Part shown: positions 30,201-44,178 of the stretch, piece by piece | Numbering within the stretch: the first letter of the stretch is position 1 | Layout of the letters: the number at the start of each line of letters is the position of its first letter | Source: Fragum whitleyi | Lineage: Eukaryota; Mollusca; Bivalvia; Cardiida; Cardiidae | Reading direction: 5' to 3' | DNA: 64,000 nucleotides | NCBI GenBank assembly: GCA_948146395.1 | Contig: OX411548.1 | Location: 65,057,020-65,121,019, forward strand | The notes under the pieces: model-generated | Database searches by the model: none | What the model saw: only the letters and a program-made list of their open reading frames with translations | What the model was told of the DNA's origin: nothing | Translations under genes and position numbers: made by a program

Positions 30201-33200
30201 ACTTTTAGAATCATGTGAGAACTTGTAACTCGCAGTCTATGGCTACTGTCATATACTGTGTGTAACGCCACTCTTTTTTTGAATGGTGGCTCAGCACCTT
30301 TTGATCATCGAAGACACACGGTTTAGGTTTTTTACACATTGGAATTCCGAATACATTCTTTGCAACTGAATAATACGAAATTGTACAAAACTCTCAGCAT
30401 TAAGTAGAAAAATGTGCTTAACTTTATGCCAATAGTTTAACGTTTATCATATAATCATAAACAATTAAGAGTCACTAAATTAGTGAAATTTATTTGAAAG
30501 GGACTTTGATAAAAAGCAAAATTGTTAAACAAATCACGAAAATCATTAAATATGGTTCAAGCTCAGTAATGAAGTGGAATATTTGGTACATCAAATATGT
30601 ACAAAACTTTGTTAATGAAGAAACTAGAGATGCGCAAGTCTCAATTGGTGATCAAAAAGAATTTTACCTACACTACTCAAAAGTTCTAAGCGGCCACCTT
30701 AAATTTCCCGATTGTTCACATATTTTTCGCTTTTATTTCGAAATGTTAATTTTGCCTTTTGAAAGAGTAGCCATTTAGAAATCATACTGTCTAAGTCTTT
30801 TGTAAAATCGTGCACCAGGAAAACCTAAAAACGGAATCAAGTGCCTGTACCCTCAAATTCAAAAGTCACAAAAATGACAATTTTTAGAGAAATTTGAATT
30901 TTCGACACTTGAAAAACGCACATCATATCAATTTAAAGTACCGATATCAGTGCCAGAACGCATGTGAACCTCAAAAAATTAAAAGAAATGTCACAACCTC
31001 CCTCACTTTTCTTACCCCAACAAGAAATGTCAAAAATACCCCACCCACCAATGTTAACTTTGAATTCTAGGGTACTCCTTCCCATTAGCTTAATTTTAAA
31101 ACATTTTAGTGTCGAATTTCTTTGCTTACTTTTTCATTTGTACTTTATAAATGACTTTGCTACATTATGCAAGTGAAAACGGGCTGAAACCATGCAATAT
31201 TTACAACATATGATCAAAAAAGCAAGTGGCCGCTTAGGAGTTTTGAGGAGTGTATACTAGTGTATACAAAATTAACCTTAATCTCAGAAGTAAACTTCCT
31301 TTTTGCAATGTCCGCGGAGAATTAATATTTGAAAGCAGACTGGATCCGTAAGCTATAACAGAGATTGCATTTTGAAAATGATTTTAAATGGATGTAATCA
31401 AGCAATTTTAAACCAGCAAAAAAGATACGTGACAATGTTGCCTTTTCTTAAGACTGGCAACATTTGTAAATACGTATTTTTTGTTGCCCCTCATTCGGGT
31501 AGCTGTTCTAATTACGGGAAAAGTCAATAAAAATGGGCCTTTTGTCTAACTAGCACACGTTACATGTTATATTTGAAATAACGATGATTTAAATAATTAA
31601 TAATGATAATAATAATAGTAATAATGATAATAATCCACCTTAATAATGGTTAAAATACGTATTCTACTTCTACTGCTAATACTACTTAATTCTATTGCTA
31701 GTACGAGAATGATAAATTATCAAATATTTTTCAACATGCGCAAACACTTCTGCTTAGAAAATGATCTTAATTATGAGCGGGGATCGTAGTTGAGAGTCAG
31801 AGAGTTGACTTCGAAATAAGTAGGTGATGAGTTGGATTCTCGGCTATGGACATTTAATCTTTCAAAGACCCCTTTCTTCGACCCAAGTACTGGCGAGTTC
31901 TCATGGCAGCATAATCGCGTGGGTTAAGTTTTAGATGTAAAATCGTTTTTCCGAATCATTGTAGGAAAACAGATTTAATGGATTCTCATAAATGTCTGAC
32001 ATTGAACCAAAATAACTCTACAACTACAAGGAAAATTCCCAGCTATTTTAAACAAGGCGAGAACAGGGAACTAGCCTAAATTGGTTATATATTTTTTTTT
32101 ACCTTGGTGAATTAGCCTGCATAAAGTAAACAAGTCTAATGAGCACAAGACCTTTTTTTCTTTGGGGGAACTAAAAGTTATGCCAGTGATTCCAATTCAT
32201 GAACATAAAAGTTAACTGACAAACTCAGAGATAATATTGAAACTCTGCACAACTAATAATTGAAAACATTAAAAGGTAAAATTAGATTCGAAAAAGCCTG
32301 CTTTATTACCTTTTTTACTCGACTTAGCGAAGCACATATAAAAAAAGACACTCTCAGCATTAAGTATCAGTCTTCAGAATATATCATGATTTCACTAAGT
32401 GTTAAACAGATGAACCGGTCCTGCGATCACGCTACAAAAACGTTTGAGAACTTTTTAAAACAGTACAAATGGCACTGCTTTGAATACATGCACAATTTCT
32501 TAAATGTTTTGTTTTTGGTTACATCTTTATTAAAGGGTGATTCTTTAATGGTTAAACACGAAATGTTGTGGGAAACGCAATGTCTTGCCTTAATTTTATG
32601 AAAAAGAAGTAAAAGTTCAACTTACTTGGACACATAGGAAGTGTACATGGCTTGTACTGTATTCCATCGCCCTTGCAGAAAGTCCCGCCAAAATTAGGGG
32701 GCGGGTGTGCACAGTCGCGTGTTCTTGTGCGCGTGCCGTTTTCACACGTGACATCACAATCTCCCCAGGAACTCCATAGACTCCAACCTCCTCGTACTGT
32801 TGCAAAAGTAAATAAATAAAGTAAACTGAATAAGAAAATTTGCAAGGTTTAGAAATTTGCAAGATGTTCGGTGAAGTCTTTTCTTTATAAATGCCTTGAC
32901 TTCACGATTTCGCTTTTAAATAAACTTTTAGAAGATTAAGATTATTTTCTTCGAAGCTTTTAAGTAGATTTTCGAGAAATATCAGTAGATTATCACTTGA
33001 TCAATTCACGACCAATAGAGAGAAATTACCAAACAAATATACGTTGCTTTCATTCATTTTATCCTATGTCGAGTTATCAAAGTGGAGACCAATATATTAC
33101 TTCATCATGAATGTTGACTAGTTATCACGAACAGATTAACGCGCTTTAAGAGAATTTGTCCCTTATTTTTCACAATGCGTTCTATTTGTGTATTAAGAAA

Positions 33201-36200
33201 ATAGAATAATCATTTGTTTTTCGTGTAAGATCGAAACATATTTCGTTTTGTGAACAATAAAAGCTATATTTCCACTCGTAGCTACGCCACTTGTGAGAAT
33301 TTATTTTTCGTTGTTCACTAAATGAAAGATCAATCGATCGTATACTGAAATAATAAAATATCCTCTTTGATGAGATCACAAAATACCCACATCCATAATC
33401 ATAACAGATGAGAATCCAAAAATGCAAAGAAAATTCAGTCAAAATCTAAAATTCATTTCATGATCAATCCTAATATACTATGATAAAAGGGGAAAATACT
33501 TTTCAGCTGATGTACGTTTTGTCACAAGTTTGAAAACTCTTACACGGTACCGTGTTGCATACAGTTACTGTCCTTGTATTTTATAAGTGAAATATATTTT
33601 CCTGGTTTGAAAATCAAATTATGGTCGTCTGGATTTAAGCTGTAGTTAAGAAGTTTCGGATGTAAACTGACCTTTTGTTATTTCTGCTATTGTCTTTCAA
33701 TTATTTTTCTAGCAATCAAAAGAAAGTAAAAAAAAAAAAAAGAATAAAAATGAAAAAAAAAAGAACCCCCCCCCCCCAAAATCACTTTTACCTCTACACT
33801 GTATCCCACCAAGTCTGACACAGTTTTCCGCGTCTGTCCGCACACACTGTTGTATTGTCTTCTCCGTACCATTACAGTGTAGAGTCTTTATCGGGTCACC
33901 AAACGTAGCTTCACTGATGTCGTATGTCGAGATATCCACGGTGTTGGTTTCGTTCATGCCTTCTCCGACAATAGTAGAGTTGCCTTCAACTTTTTTATGA
34001 GATTGAAAATTGATTTTTATCCTTTATCTAGGAAACCTGGATAAAATGTTGTCACTTTGTAAATTCAAATGCTTAACCCCGATAATACATAACAAACATT
34101 TTTAGACTAGTCCAATTTAAAAGAATTCGCAGACGTTAATCACAATCGCAAATAGAATGCAAAATATATGAAATATTGGAAAAAATAAAAATGATTTTTT
34201 ACTTTTTTTTTTCTTATTCATTGTGTCTTTTGATGATTTTATTGTCAATTAGGCAGGTTTTCCGAGATAAAAGATCATAAGTGTTTTTATCGAGATACTA
34301 GTATCATATCTAAACGAAAAAAAGTACCACAGCCGAATGTCTAAATCTGCTGCAGTTACTTTATGTTGAAAATTTCAAGTGGGAAATGGGAAATGATAAT
34401 TGCAAAAAACATATACTATCATTTCCATATAGACTGATCTAGTGTTAGCACATGGCGAGCTTGAAGTAAATAATCTTTGAATGTTGAGCTAAGATACGAC
34501 ATCGGAAGAAATTTTTTACGCCGTCAACTCTTGCGCTAATTCGGAACATCACTCGGCCATTTCCGTAAACTGCATCAGACCTTGGCACTCGGGAACCCTC
34601 GGCGATTCTACGGAATAGACCTCGGGAATAATACGGGCGCTGCCATGAAAGCGCGTCATTTCGCACGTGGGTTTATATGACGTCAAAAAACACAACTGAG
34701 AATGACGCTGCGAAAAGCAAAATCAACGTAAGGTAAATATTGGGCATATTATGATTTGAAAACAAAACGAAGTGTTTTACTGCGTTTTGCTTTCAAATCA
34801 TAATATGCAAAATGATCTCCATAGACGATCTGAAAGCATTAAAGGAATTTGCTTTTCTTCAAGCGTATTAGCCAAAGTACCACCAAGAGTCGAATTACCT
34901 AATCATTTACCAAAAATTACTACACATACGTCCGAGGTACTTTCCAGTTTACGGAAAAGTCCGAGCGATGTTGCGAATGAGACCTCGGATGTATGTAGTG
35001 CGGGTGGGTATGTAACAAAATCGTGCATTTTGTTAGGCGGAAACAGTGTAGGAATAACTATCACTGTAGATTTATATCTTTTACAGTAAATAACGGCTGA
35101 AAAATCTTAATTTTTGAGAATGACGAATCATTCTCAAAAATTAAGATTTTTTCAGCCGTTATTTAAGAATCTAAGTAATAGTTATAGTTCATTTCTGATA
35201 ATTTACGCCATATAACCTAAGCGGAGCGTTAGCGGAGCGCAAGGTTATATGCGTAAATTGTCAGAATATGAACTATAACTGTTTTACCGATCGACTTATT
35301 TTTTCATCAAATAACGCTGGGTCAAATGGGCTGCGTGTCAATCAATGATGTCAGTCATTTTTATTGCGTCATACATTCTTCAATCAAATCGAGGTAAACA
35401 AAAAGTGGGAGGGGCGAATTAATTTCTATCGGATTTCTGAAATTATTTTGTCATTTGGCGAGACAAAATCAGTTGAGAACGTTTGGTGCACAAATCCTTG
35501 TTGTTGCTGCTACTGGTTTTGGATTTTGAATCGCATATTCAGCTGCACAGAGGTAGCGAGTCGGACTACCATTCAAAAGGTCCCGGGTTCGATCCCCGAC
35601 GGCGGCACTCATCCCCTCCGACTATTTGTCTCCAAGCTATGGATCGATAATCGTAGACCCATGTAGGATAGCAGCTGGAGGCTAGGAAAGAATAGTGGTA
35701 GGCCTACTTGTTTAGGAAATACCAGAAATTCATCGTTAATTTCTCGAGCCTCAGAGATATAACTGAAATATTGTTGAACGCGGTGTTGAACCCCATACGA
35801 AAATGAATTAAAGAAAAAAAAACAAAAACAAAAAAACAAACAAACAAACAAAAAAACACGTCATGTTCATATCATTAATATAAAGTTTGCAACAAGACTT
35901 AAGGTAGCAATGGACACATGGCGTCATTTTTTTCCGCCCAATGAATTTTTTTCTTGGTCACATATGTTGTAGATTAACATTGTGTAGTCATTATATCAAA
36001 ATTTGAAGGTACCTTTCCACGCTCGTTTTCATGCTAGAGTTATCTGCCCTTGAGTGGTATAGGCCATTTTTCAGTAAAACGGTTATATTCATTTAAGGTC
36101 TAGTATAAACCCTTTACTAAGTTATAGCTATAAAACAAATACATTTTGATAGACCTTATACATGTACACAATGGCTATTGACAAGAAAATTTCTCTTTGA

Positions 36201-38934
36201 TCAATTGCATTTGCACAATTTGCTTTCAAAAGTTAAAAATGCACTAATTTTTGTAATTTTACTAGGTAAAAATGCCACAAAAACCTATTTTTTTGAAGAA
36301 ATTACCCAATGAATTTTTCTTATTTTCTGATATGTTTATAATTCATATTTTTCCTTTATTTGGTAAAAAATTCAGCATACCTTTCCATGCAAATAAGAAA
36401 GTTTTTCGTTATTTTTCAGTGTCCCCCCCTAATAGAATGACGGTTTTAACGCATTTTTATTGTTAAATTTAATGATCCAGTCATTCTATTGATATCATAT
36501 GTTGAAAAGAAGCTAAATTATGAAGTTTTACCATCATTATTCTACGTTATTTCCATAAGTAGAATCTTACGAAAACCGGTCTTTTTAAACAACGCGCAAA
36601 AAGAGCCGTAAAATAAACGAAAACCCACTTCCGGTTTATAGAGTCGGGAGGCGGCTGTCCATTGCCACCTTAAATAGAAAACATTCATGGTATATTGAAA
36701 GCTGTAGTTACCGGGTTTTTTGTTCCCCACCCATACGTCACGGTTTAACGGGTCACACTGGCTTTCGATATTGGTCAACTATCATAGGCCTAACATGCTT
36801 CGAATCCTTTTTTTTTTTGCAAATATTTCGATCCCTTTTATCCTTGAAGTAGACCTAGGCATTTTATCTACCTTCCATAGGAATATTTGATTGCAGTTTG
36901 TTATTAAGATTGGGGCCTTGAGATCTACTAAATCAAAATGTCGTTCAAAAGATCCAGAGTATTCATTTTAAAAAGGACGTGATAATTTATATCGTTTCAA
37001 CCCTGGCGTCTTTTCTTTTTATGTCAATGTAAAATGTGGAGTACAGAAAGGCTCGGTTCGAGTAAACTCGTCGATGCTATTTTTACTGCTGTATTCAATG
37101 TAGATGAATATTAAATTTTATTATCAGAATCATTGATTTATCAGCTAAATCTTCTTTTGATTAACATACAGAAAAAGTATTGAAGAATTTTCTCCTTTTT
37201 TTAGTTAGAAAATGTGTATAAGCATATATCAAAAGAACATTCACAAAACTTTTTTTTACAAATACTTGATTACAAGTAAAGGGTCTTTCTGGACATTTTA
37301 TCAGACTAGATTATGACGTCACTGTCTGGTTTTGAATGTAGTCCCCGCCCTTCATGACCTAGTGTCACGTAGCTCACTTATTCGAGCAAATCGTCAGGTT
37401 ATGGGATATATTTTTTGAATTTCAAACGAAATAGCGGCCTTTCATTGGAGGAAAAAATAGGGCGATCGGTAAAGATATTTATAATAGGATACGATGGTTT
37501 CACGTCAGTGACTTAAACGAGCAGCGTTGGCGACGTTGAATGTTTTCACTCAAAGTTTCGAGGGCCATCGTCATTTCAACTGACGCCATCGAGTTTTTCC
37601 AGGGTTTTCCCGTATTTTTTAAAAATAGTCCGTCTATGTACATCCGAGGATTATCGTGAGATTGGCCGAGTGGTGTTCCGAATTCTCCTGCGCTCTCAGC
37701 TAAGCCGACACTTACGACGACAGGGTCATGACGATACTCCGACTTTTTTTGTTCCTGAACAGCTAAGGTAGAAATACGCTTATTAACGGATATGCTGTGC
37801 ATATCCATACAAAGCGAGATAAAGTTTAAGGGCCATTTCCTCAAAGACAACAAGAAAATAATCCTTTATATTATAAAACAGTGCGAAGCTGCAAATCGAA
37901 AATCAATTGACTAACCAATGTACTCATTTACAATAAGATGGCCGCCAAAATAAGACATTTACGTCATATTGTTAAATCATTTTCCGTGATGGGCGACTAG
38001 AATACCGCAACTAAAGCTTGAAAAAGCTGTAGTTAAGACGTTTGGGTCGCCCTCTGTGTATTTTGTTATTTATATCTCTCTATCTTTCAAATAAGGCAAG
38101 TGTGCTCATCATCACAAGAGCAATTCAGACTTTCAATGGGGTTTAGCTTTTTTGTAAGAATTAAAATTTATGCCCCTTACTTACATAATTTCTTTGCATT
38201 ATCCAGCACCTGCAGTTGAGCATAGGCATGCGCACATGGTGGTCAAGTTGAAATTAAGATTATATTCTGTGCATGAAAACCAATAACTTATTTGAGAAAA
38301 AAAAAACCCCAAGGAAATAGCATGGGCTTTCATTTTGATCTCTAGCAAAATTTGAGCAGTTTACATACCTGTAAAGGCCCCTTCAAACCCAATTTGTTTA
38401 CAAGCAATGTCTTTTTCTGTGACTCCCCAATGGTCGTCTGCGCAAATCGACATTCTTGTATCCGTGATATCGTCTGTTATCTCCAGACGACCTTCACCGT
38501 GGGCAAGGATATTTCGCATCATCAGCATCCCTAGAAATATACATCACAGGCAATTATTTCAAAAACATATTTTTGTCATATAATTTATGTAAAGGGATTC
38601 AAAAACATCTCGATTTCAAAATTAACATAATGTGGGTGGAGTAGTTCTAATATTTCATTTTTTTTCAAAATGGCAATAATAATGATTTTTTCTTCAATAA
38701 TTTGATATCCGGCACGCAAAACTCATTGAAATTATCCTTTATTGGAATAATTTCCGACTTTTTCTGATACTGAGATTTTCAAATTCCTCTAAAAAAAATG
38801 CGACTTTTGTGACTTTTGTTAAAGACGGCTTATGTGTTTGACCATTTGTTACAGCCACAATGAACAAAATTTCAAACCCATTTTTCTCCTAGAATACGCA
38901 AGTTTAGACGATCATTCCTCCATTCCATCTTTCT

Positions 38935-38970
<36 letters not shown>

Positions 38971-39133
38971 TTATCGAAAGACTACACATACATGTATGTA
39001 TACATGTGGTAAACACAGGTGGTCGTTTAGAAGTTCTTGCAATATGCATGCAACATACATGCGATAAAATACTTTTTAATCTACACCGGCCTCCTTAGTA
39101 AACAATCTATTGCATAATGATGTTATGGGTGAA

Positions 39134-39165
<32 letters not shown>

Positions 39166-40561
39166 TAAAAAAAACTTATTTGTAGGCGATTCGGCAAAAG
39201 ATCCATTGAAAGAGTGTTGAGTCTTCATCTTTTTCAGGCCGACAAAACTGCACAAACTGATACGATAAGTAATAATTCGGTCTAAAACGACTTTTTGATT
39301 AAAATAATTTCTCCAGTAAATTACTTATAAAGTTTCAAAGTGTCGACTACAAAAAACTCTTGTCATTTTTTTTCCTCTATCCAAACTATTCATTTAACGG
39401 ATAGTTCCTTCTTGCGTGTTAGGTTAACCCTTTGCTGTTTAATCCCTGCTTCTAACGTGCCTGTGATTATATGATTGAGAAAATATTGTGAAAAAAGAAG
39501 AAATTGCTTCTGACAAGCAATTTCTTCTTTATCCACAATATATTCTACCCTACTGAATGGTTATTTTTCAAATTAAAGTCACTTTTAATTTTCGACTGCA
39601 AAACTTTTGAATTTGGACAGATCCAAAATTTTGTAAAACAGGAAAAGGTTAAGTAAATTCTGATTGCTACCTACCACGACAATTTATTCCTTTGCAAGGC
39701 GCCGTTTCGTTTGTGAATCCCAGGCAAAATCTATCAACTCCCGGCACTCCACCGTTGGAACAGGTTCGATACCTATGTTTGACCCCTCTACCACATGTGT
39801 TCTCCGTAGAACAAGGGCCCCATTCCTGCCAGCCTTCCCAACCTATAAAGAACGAAAATATTAACCCTTCTCACGCATATTCCTACAATACTTACAGCTT
39901 TGACAGACAGTGTAGGCTAGAATCAGTCTGCACTGTGCAGACTGATTCTAATAAAAACTACCTGCTTTGTGTTTAAATATTGGTCGAGTCTGGTTGAAAT
40001 GAAAAAAAAAAAATAATAATAATAAAATATAATAAAAAATGGCAATTTAATTTCACACAAAATAAAAATTCAGCATGACCACTGTTTAAAATTCACAAAT
40101 AGTCTCTTGATTACCTTTTGCTGAGGAAGTTAGACAATAATTATGTATGTCTTATCAACGGATAATTTGACAACTCATATTTCTTTTTTTTCAGCCGAAA
40201 AATGTATTTTTAAAAATGCCGAGGAAAATCATAATGTTTACGCCTATCATTGATGTGTCTAGTTAAAAAAATAAGCAGAATGTCTACCAATTAGCAAAGA
40301 TGAAACTAAGAACTCACGTGGACAGCTGATAAGCGTACACATCTTATATTCCACATCCCGTCCGAAACATTTCGAGGACGAAACGGCTTTGTTGGTCACG
40401 AGGTCCATACAGCTACGCCGCCTGGTGGTATAACCCGTCGCACACGTGACCGAACACGGACCCCACTCCTCCCACTCGCCCCACCCGAGGTCATTCACTG
40501 GAAATAGGGATCATATGAAAAACGATAGAAGAAATGGCCTTTTTTAATTTTGTTATAACTC

Positions 40562-40602
<41 letters not shown>

Positions 40603-43600
40603 ATAAAACTCCATGAACTTAACATGAAAAACTGGCTTGATTAATCAAATTTGATGAAAAAAATTACACACAGATAAGAGTCTTTTCTTTAAGGTCCATA
40701 ATAAAAGTAACATTTTAGAGTAAGAGCAGATTTTCTATTGAAAAATAAATTAACATTTTTTTTCAATAGAAAATCTGCTCTTACTCTAATATGTTACTTT
40801 TATTGTGGACCTTGAAGAAAAGACTCTTAACTGTGTGTAATTGTTTTATCAAATTTATATTTAAATTTAAATTAATATATATTTTTCATACCTTAACTGA
40901 CTTGCAAAAGAATACACTTCGTTAAAAATGGTTTTTATCTCATTTACTGCTGATGATGTATCATTATTTTTTTAATTCTTCCTAACCGTGGTATTCTTAT
41001 AAATTATCAAAAGAATAATTTAAGATTTTTTGTGCTAAATTCTTTATCCCATGTATGAGACTACTACTGTGGTATGTGCATACCGAATGCGGTTTTTGAC
41101 AAAATAATTGCTTTGACAAATTAATTACAATAAACGAAGAAGATAATGTTAATTTTCAAATGTAGTAGGCACTAGTGAATTCGCGCTTGATGGAGCTGTC
41201 GAGGCCTTTCTTTTTCTACGAACATGGGCCCAGAAGTTTGCGTAAAAAAGAATTTAGAAAAAGGCCTGTGATGGAATAAATTTTTCCAGTCTTTGCATTG
41301 GAGTTTTGACTCTAATCAAAACACGACCATTAACTAAGATGGCCATTTTCTATGAATAATCCAAAAGTGAAATAGACTCTCACGATTTTTGCATCAACAA
41401 TATTCCCTCCTTTAGGGATTTTGATACTACATTTAATATTGAAAATGAATAGAAATAGCAATCTCATTCTTGTGTTGAACAACTTGGATGGAAGGGTGAA
41501 ATAACTTTTGAAAAATAACACATTTTCAAAATGTTTATCATGACCATATCACTTTGATATGTCAATTTCTAAAAAAATAACATACTTGAAACTTATAGAA
41601 TTTCTCAAAATGTAAAGAAAGAAATACAATTTATAATTGGTTCAATGAAATGAATGAATATTTACTCTTTATCATATTTACTTTCGTAAACAAAAAATAT
41701 GCGTTTCTTTTGCAAGTCAGTAAATATACTTTGTGGAACTTGAAATATAGACTTCGCTTCATGATAATATCAGTATGTATTTGGTTGTACATAAGGCTCG
41801 TTCATGTCGTCAAACAGTTCCTTTCAAAGAGAGGAAGTATCTTTTTTTTAATCTAATGCCAAAGTAACGAAAACCGAAAGTTATTCAAAAATGATTTAAT
41901 TAGCCAGATTTGGGAAAATATTCGAACATTCGTACTTTTGAGCTCGCAATGGGTACCAGTCCATCCATCAGCACAGAAACAGAAAAAGGTCCTCTCCATC
42001 TTCGCGTTCATCGTATCCAGGCAACGGGCGCCATTTTGACATGGATCCTGTGCACACGGACCTAAAGCTTCCTGTAATTGAAAAGAAAACGCTCTTCCTC
42101 AAATTATGTGTGAAATCTGATGTAGCTGGCTTCTTTATTCGAACACGTGTGTCCCGAGAATCTGGGTTACTCGCAAGACATCGACAATGTTCATGATTCA
42201 TTTCCGAGGTATGAACGACGAAATAGGACTTCTTCTATGGTCGAATACGGACAGGTTGGATTACTACGAAGAACACCGAGTTGTAACGAAGAACAAAGCA
42301 GTACACCGGATTAGATCAGATGATACTACTATTTTCCCGAATATATAGCCAAATTCGAACCAATTTTAAAATTTTCGAAATCAGAATCAAATCGAGATAT
42401 GTAAGACCGGGACTTGCATCTCGCTTTTGACAAATAATACGGCGTTTTAATCTCGAGGATGATTTTATTTATATAAAATTGTTACAGAATACGATATTAC
42501 TGCACACCATTGTTATAAGTTAATTTGTAGTTAATTTAAGGGGGGTCTTTTTCAATTCATTTATATATGAAACTAAAAACCTTATCCCGCTGTATGAAGT
42601 CGCGAAACATTAATGAAAATATAATGGCTGCAAATATTATGATTTATGAAAAACAAAACAAAAGTATCATGGCCTTTCATAATTAGAAAATACTTTCTGC
42701 GCAAGCTAACAAAATAGTTTCGCACTCGAAATATCTTTTATGTCGGAATGAAACCGATTTTCAATCATTCAGAATGCACAAATCTTTACAGAGACTTCAT
42801 ATAATTAGTTATACATTTTTTATATCTGAATACTATAAAAACTAACTCTATACAATTTCGAGGCAGACTTCCTAGGAACTATTTTTTGTGCAAGCAAACT
42901 TAATATCGGCGCCAAAATTATTATATAGACAATATTTTATTGACTTAAACTTTACAGTTTCTCGTCATAATATGTTTTAACAAAACCACAAATAATTAGT
43001 CACATTAGCAAAGTATAAGCATTCAAGACATTTCTGGATCCATCAAAAACTAGATTACGTTATCAAAAGACCTAAAATATAAGTATCATAATAGATCAAT
43101 TGGAAGAGAAGCAAGTTCTTAATACAACTAATGACTGAACTGTTCAATATCTTATCTTACATTACAGTCATTACTCATTTAATACGTTATTTATCAAACT
43201 TGATCGTCGTGCAAAAGCTTCTTTAATAAACTTAGAAAGATTTAATAGAGTCTTTTTATTCTTGCTCTTAAGGAGTATAGACAACTTATATACATTTGGG
43301 CGTAAGTAAAAGAATTTATCTATGTAAATACGTCTTATATCAGAGTATTTATTGCAGGCAAGGAGGAAATGAAACTCATCCTCTATATCGTTTGTATTAC
43401 ACAATTCGCAATAACGCAGATTTCTCTCAATTCTACAGTTGCCGTATCTGCCAGTCTCAATTCTTAGAGCGTGAGATGAAAGCCTTATCCTTGAAATGTA
43501 GCTAAACCATTATACAACTGTGGCTCTGAATGATCTTTCCAACAATTTGAAATGCAAAGCCTCTGGCCAGACTGTGCAGTATGTTCAATGCAGTCTTCAA

Positions 43601-44145
43601 TATGTTGTGTGTAGATAGTTAAGATGTGAATTACAGTCATTCAGCGAATATTCTAATTGCACTATTTGAATATATTTAACACAAAAACCTGTATTAAAAA
43701 TAGAATTAAAACATAGGATTGATTAGGATTTTTGTTTCGTACATCCATGAATTAAAAAAAGGCACTCTTTTCATATCTATTTAATATTATTCATGCTGCT
43801 CAGATATGAAAACGTATAATATCAGTAAATTTGAAATTCAAGCTACATTTGAAACGACTTTTCGGTTAATATAACGAAATATATTAGTAATAATAATTGT
43901 ATGTATTTCTACAGTAACAATTATTATGTAATTTATCTTCTGAAATGGAATTTCCACAGTAAAGCATTAATAATATATGCATTTTTTTAAAACAATTTTT
44001 TAGATAAAACAATTCAATATAATCAATGTTACTATTCTACTGGTATTGTATGATATATATCTGTGTCTTTTATTATGGGCCAGTTGCCTAGAAATACATG
44101 ACAAATAAAATTGGAAAATTGAAATTAAGCACAGAAGTAAAGGCA

Positions 44146-44178
<33 letters not shown>

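Larger units (their letters stand above)
28268..32625. other. 4.4-kb intron (or two introns) with MITEs and weak coding-like traces
   Basis: Holds a GAGCCTGTGCG-type MITE (29388-29629), a TA element (30669-31254), a degenerate tRNA-like head near 31783-31870, and a short open segment near 29130-29190 discussed as a candidate exon. The open frames at 30494-30778 and 32260-32601 overlap or adjoin repeats and have no domain I recognise. Confidence 0.55.
33990..38368. other. 4.4-kb intron splitting the SRCR domain, packed with elements
   Basis: Contains an inverted-repeat element (34535-34985), palindromes at 35086-35166 and 35180-35285, a SINE (35541-35862) and a TTAA-bounded element (35899-36673). 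A 117-codon open frame at 37500-37853 (-) has no recognised domain. The rest, to 38368, is unassigned. Confidence 0.6.

Noticed and set aside
30494..30778. Open frame as a Tc1-type transposase remnant
   Set aside because: It runs into the left terminus of a TA element and shows no DDE or helix-turn-helix pattern.
35544..35608. Functional tRNA gene
   Set aside because: The T-arm is perfect, but the D-arm and acceptor stem are imperfect, and a SINE body with A-rich tail follows.
36272..36466. 64-codon open frame inside the TTAA-bounded element as a transposase
   Set aside because: Too short, Phe-rich, and no catalytic motif.
37500..37853. 117-codon open frame on the minus strand as a gene exon
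   Set aside because: Composition looks partly protein-like, but I find no domain, no phase-1 symmetric splice sites and no link to the SRCR exons.
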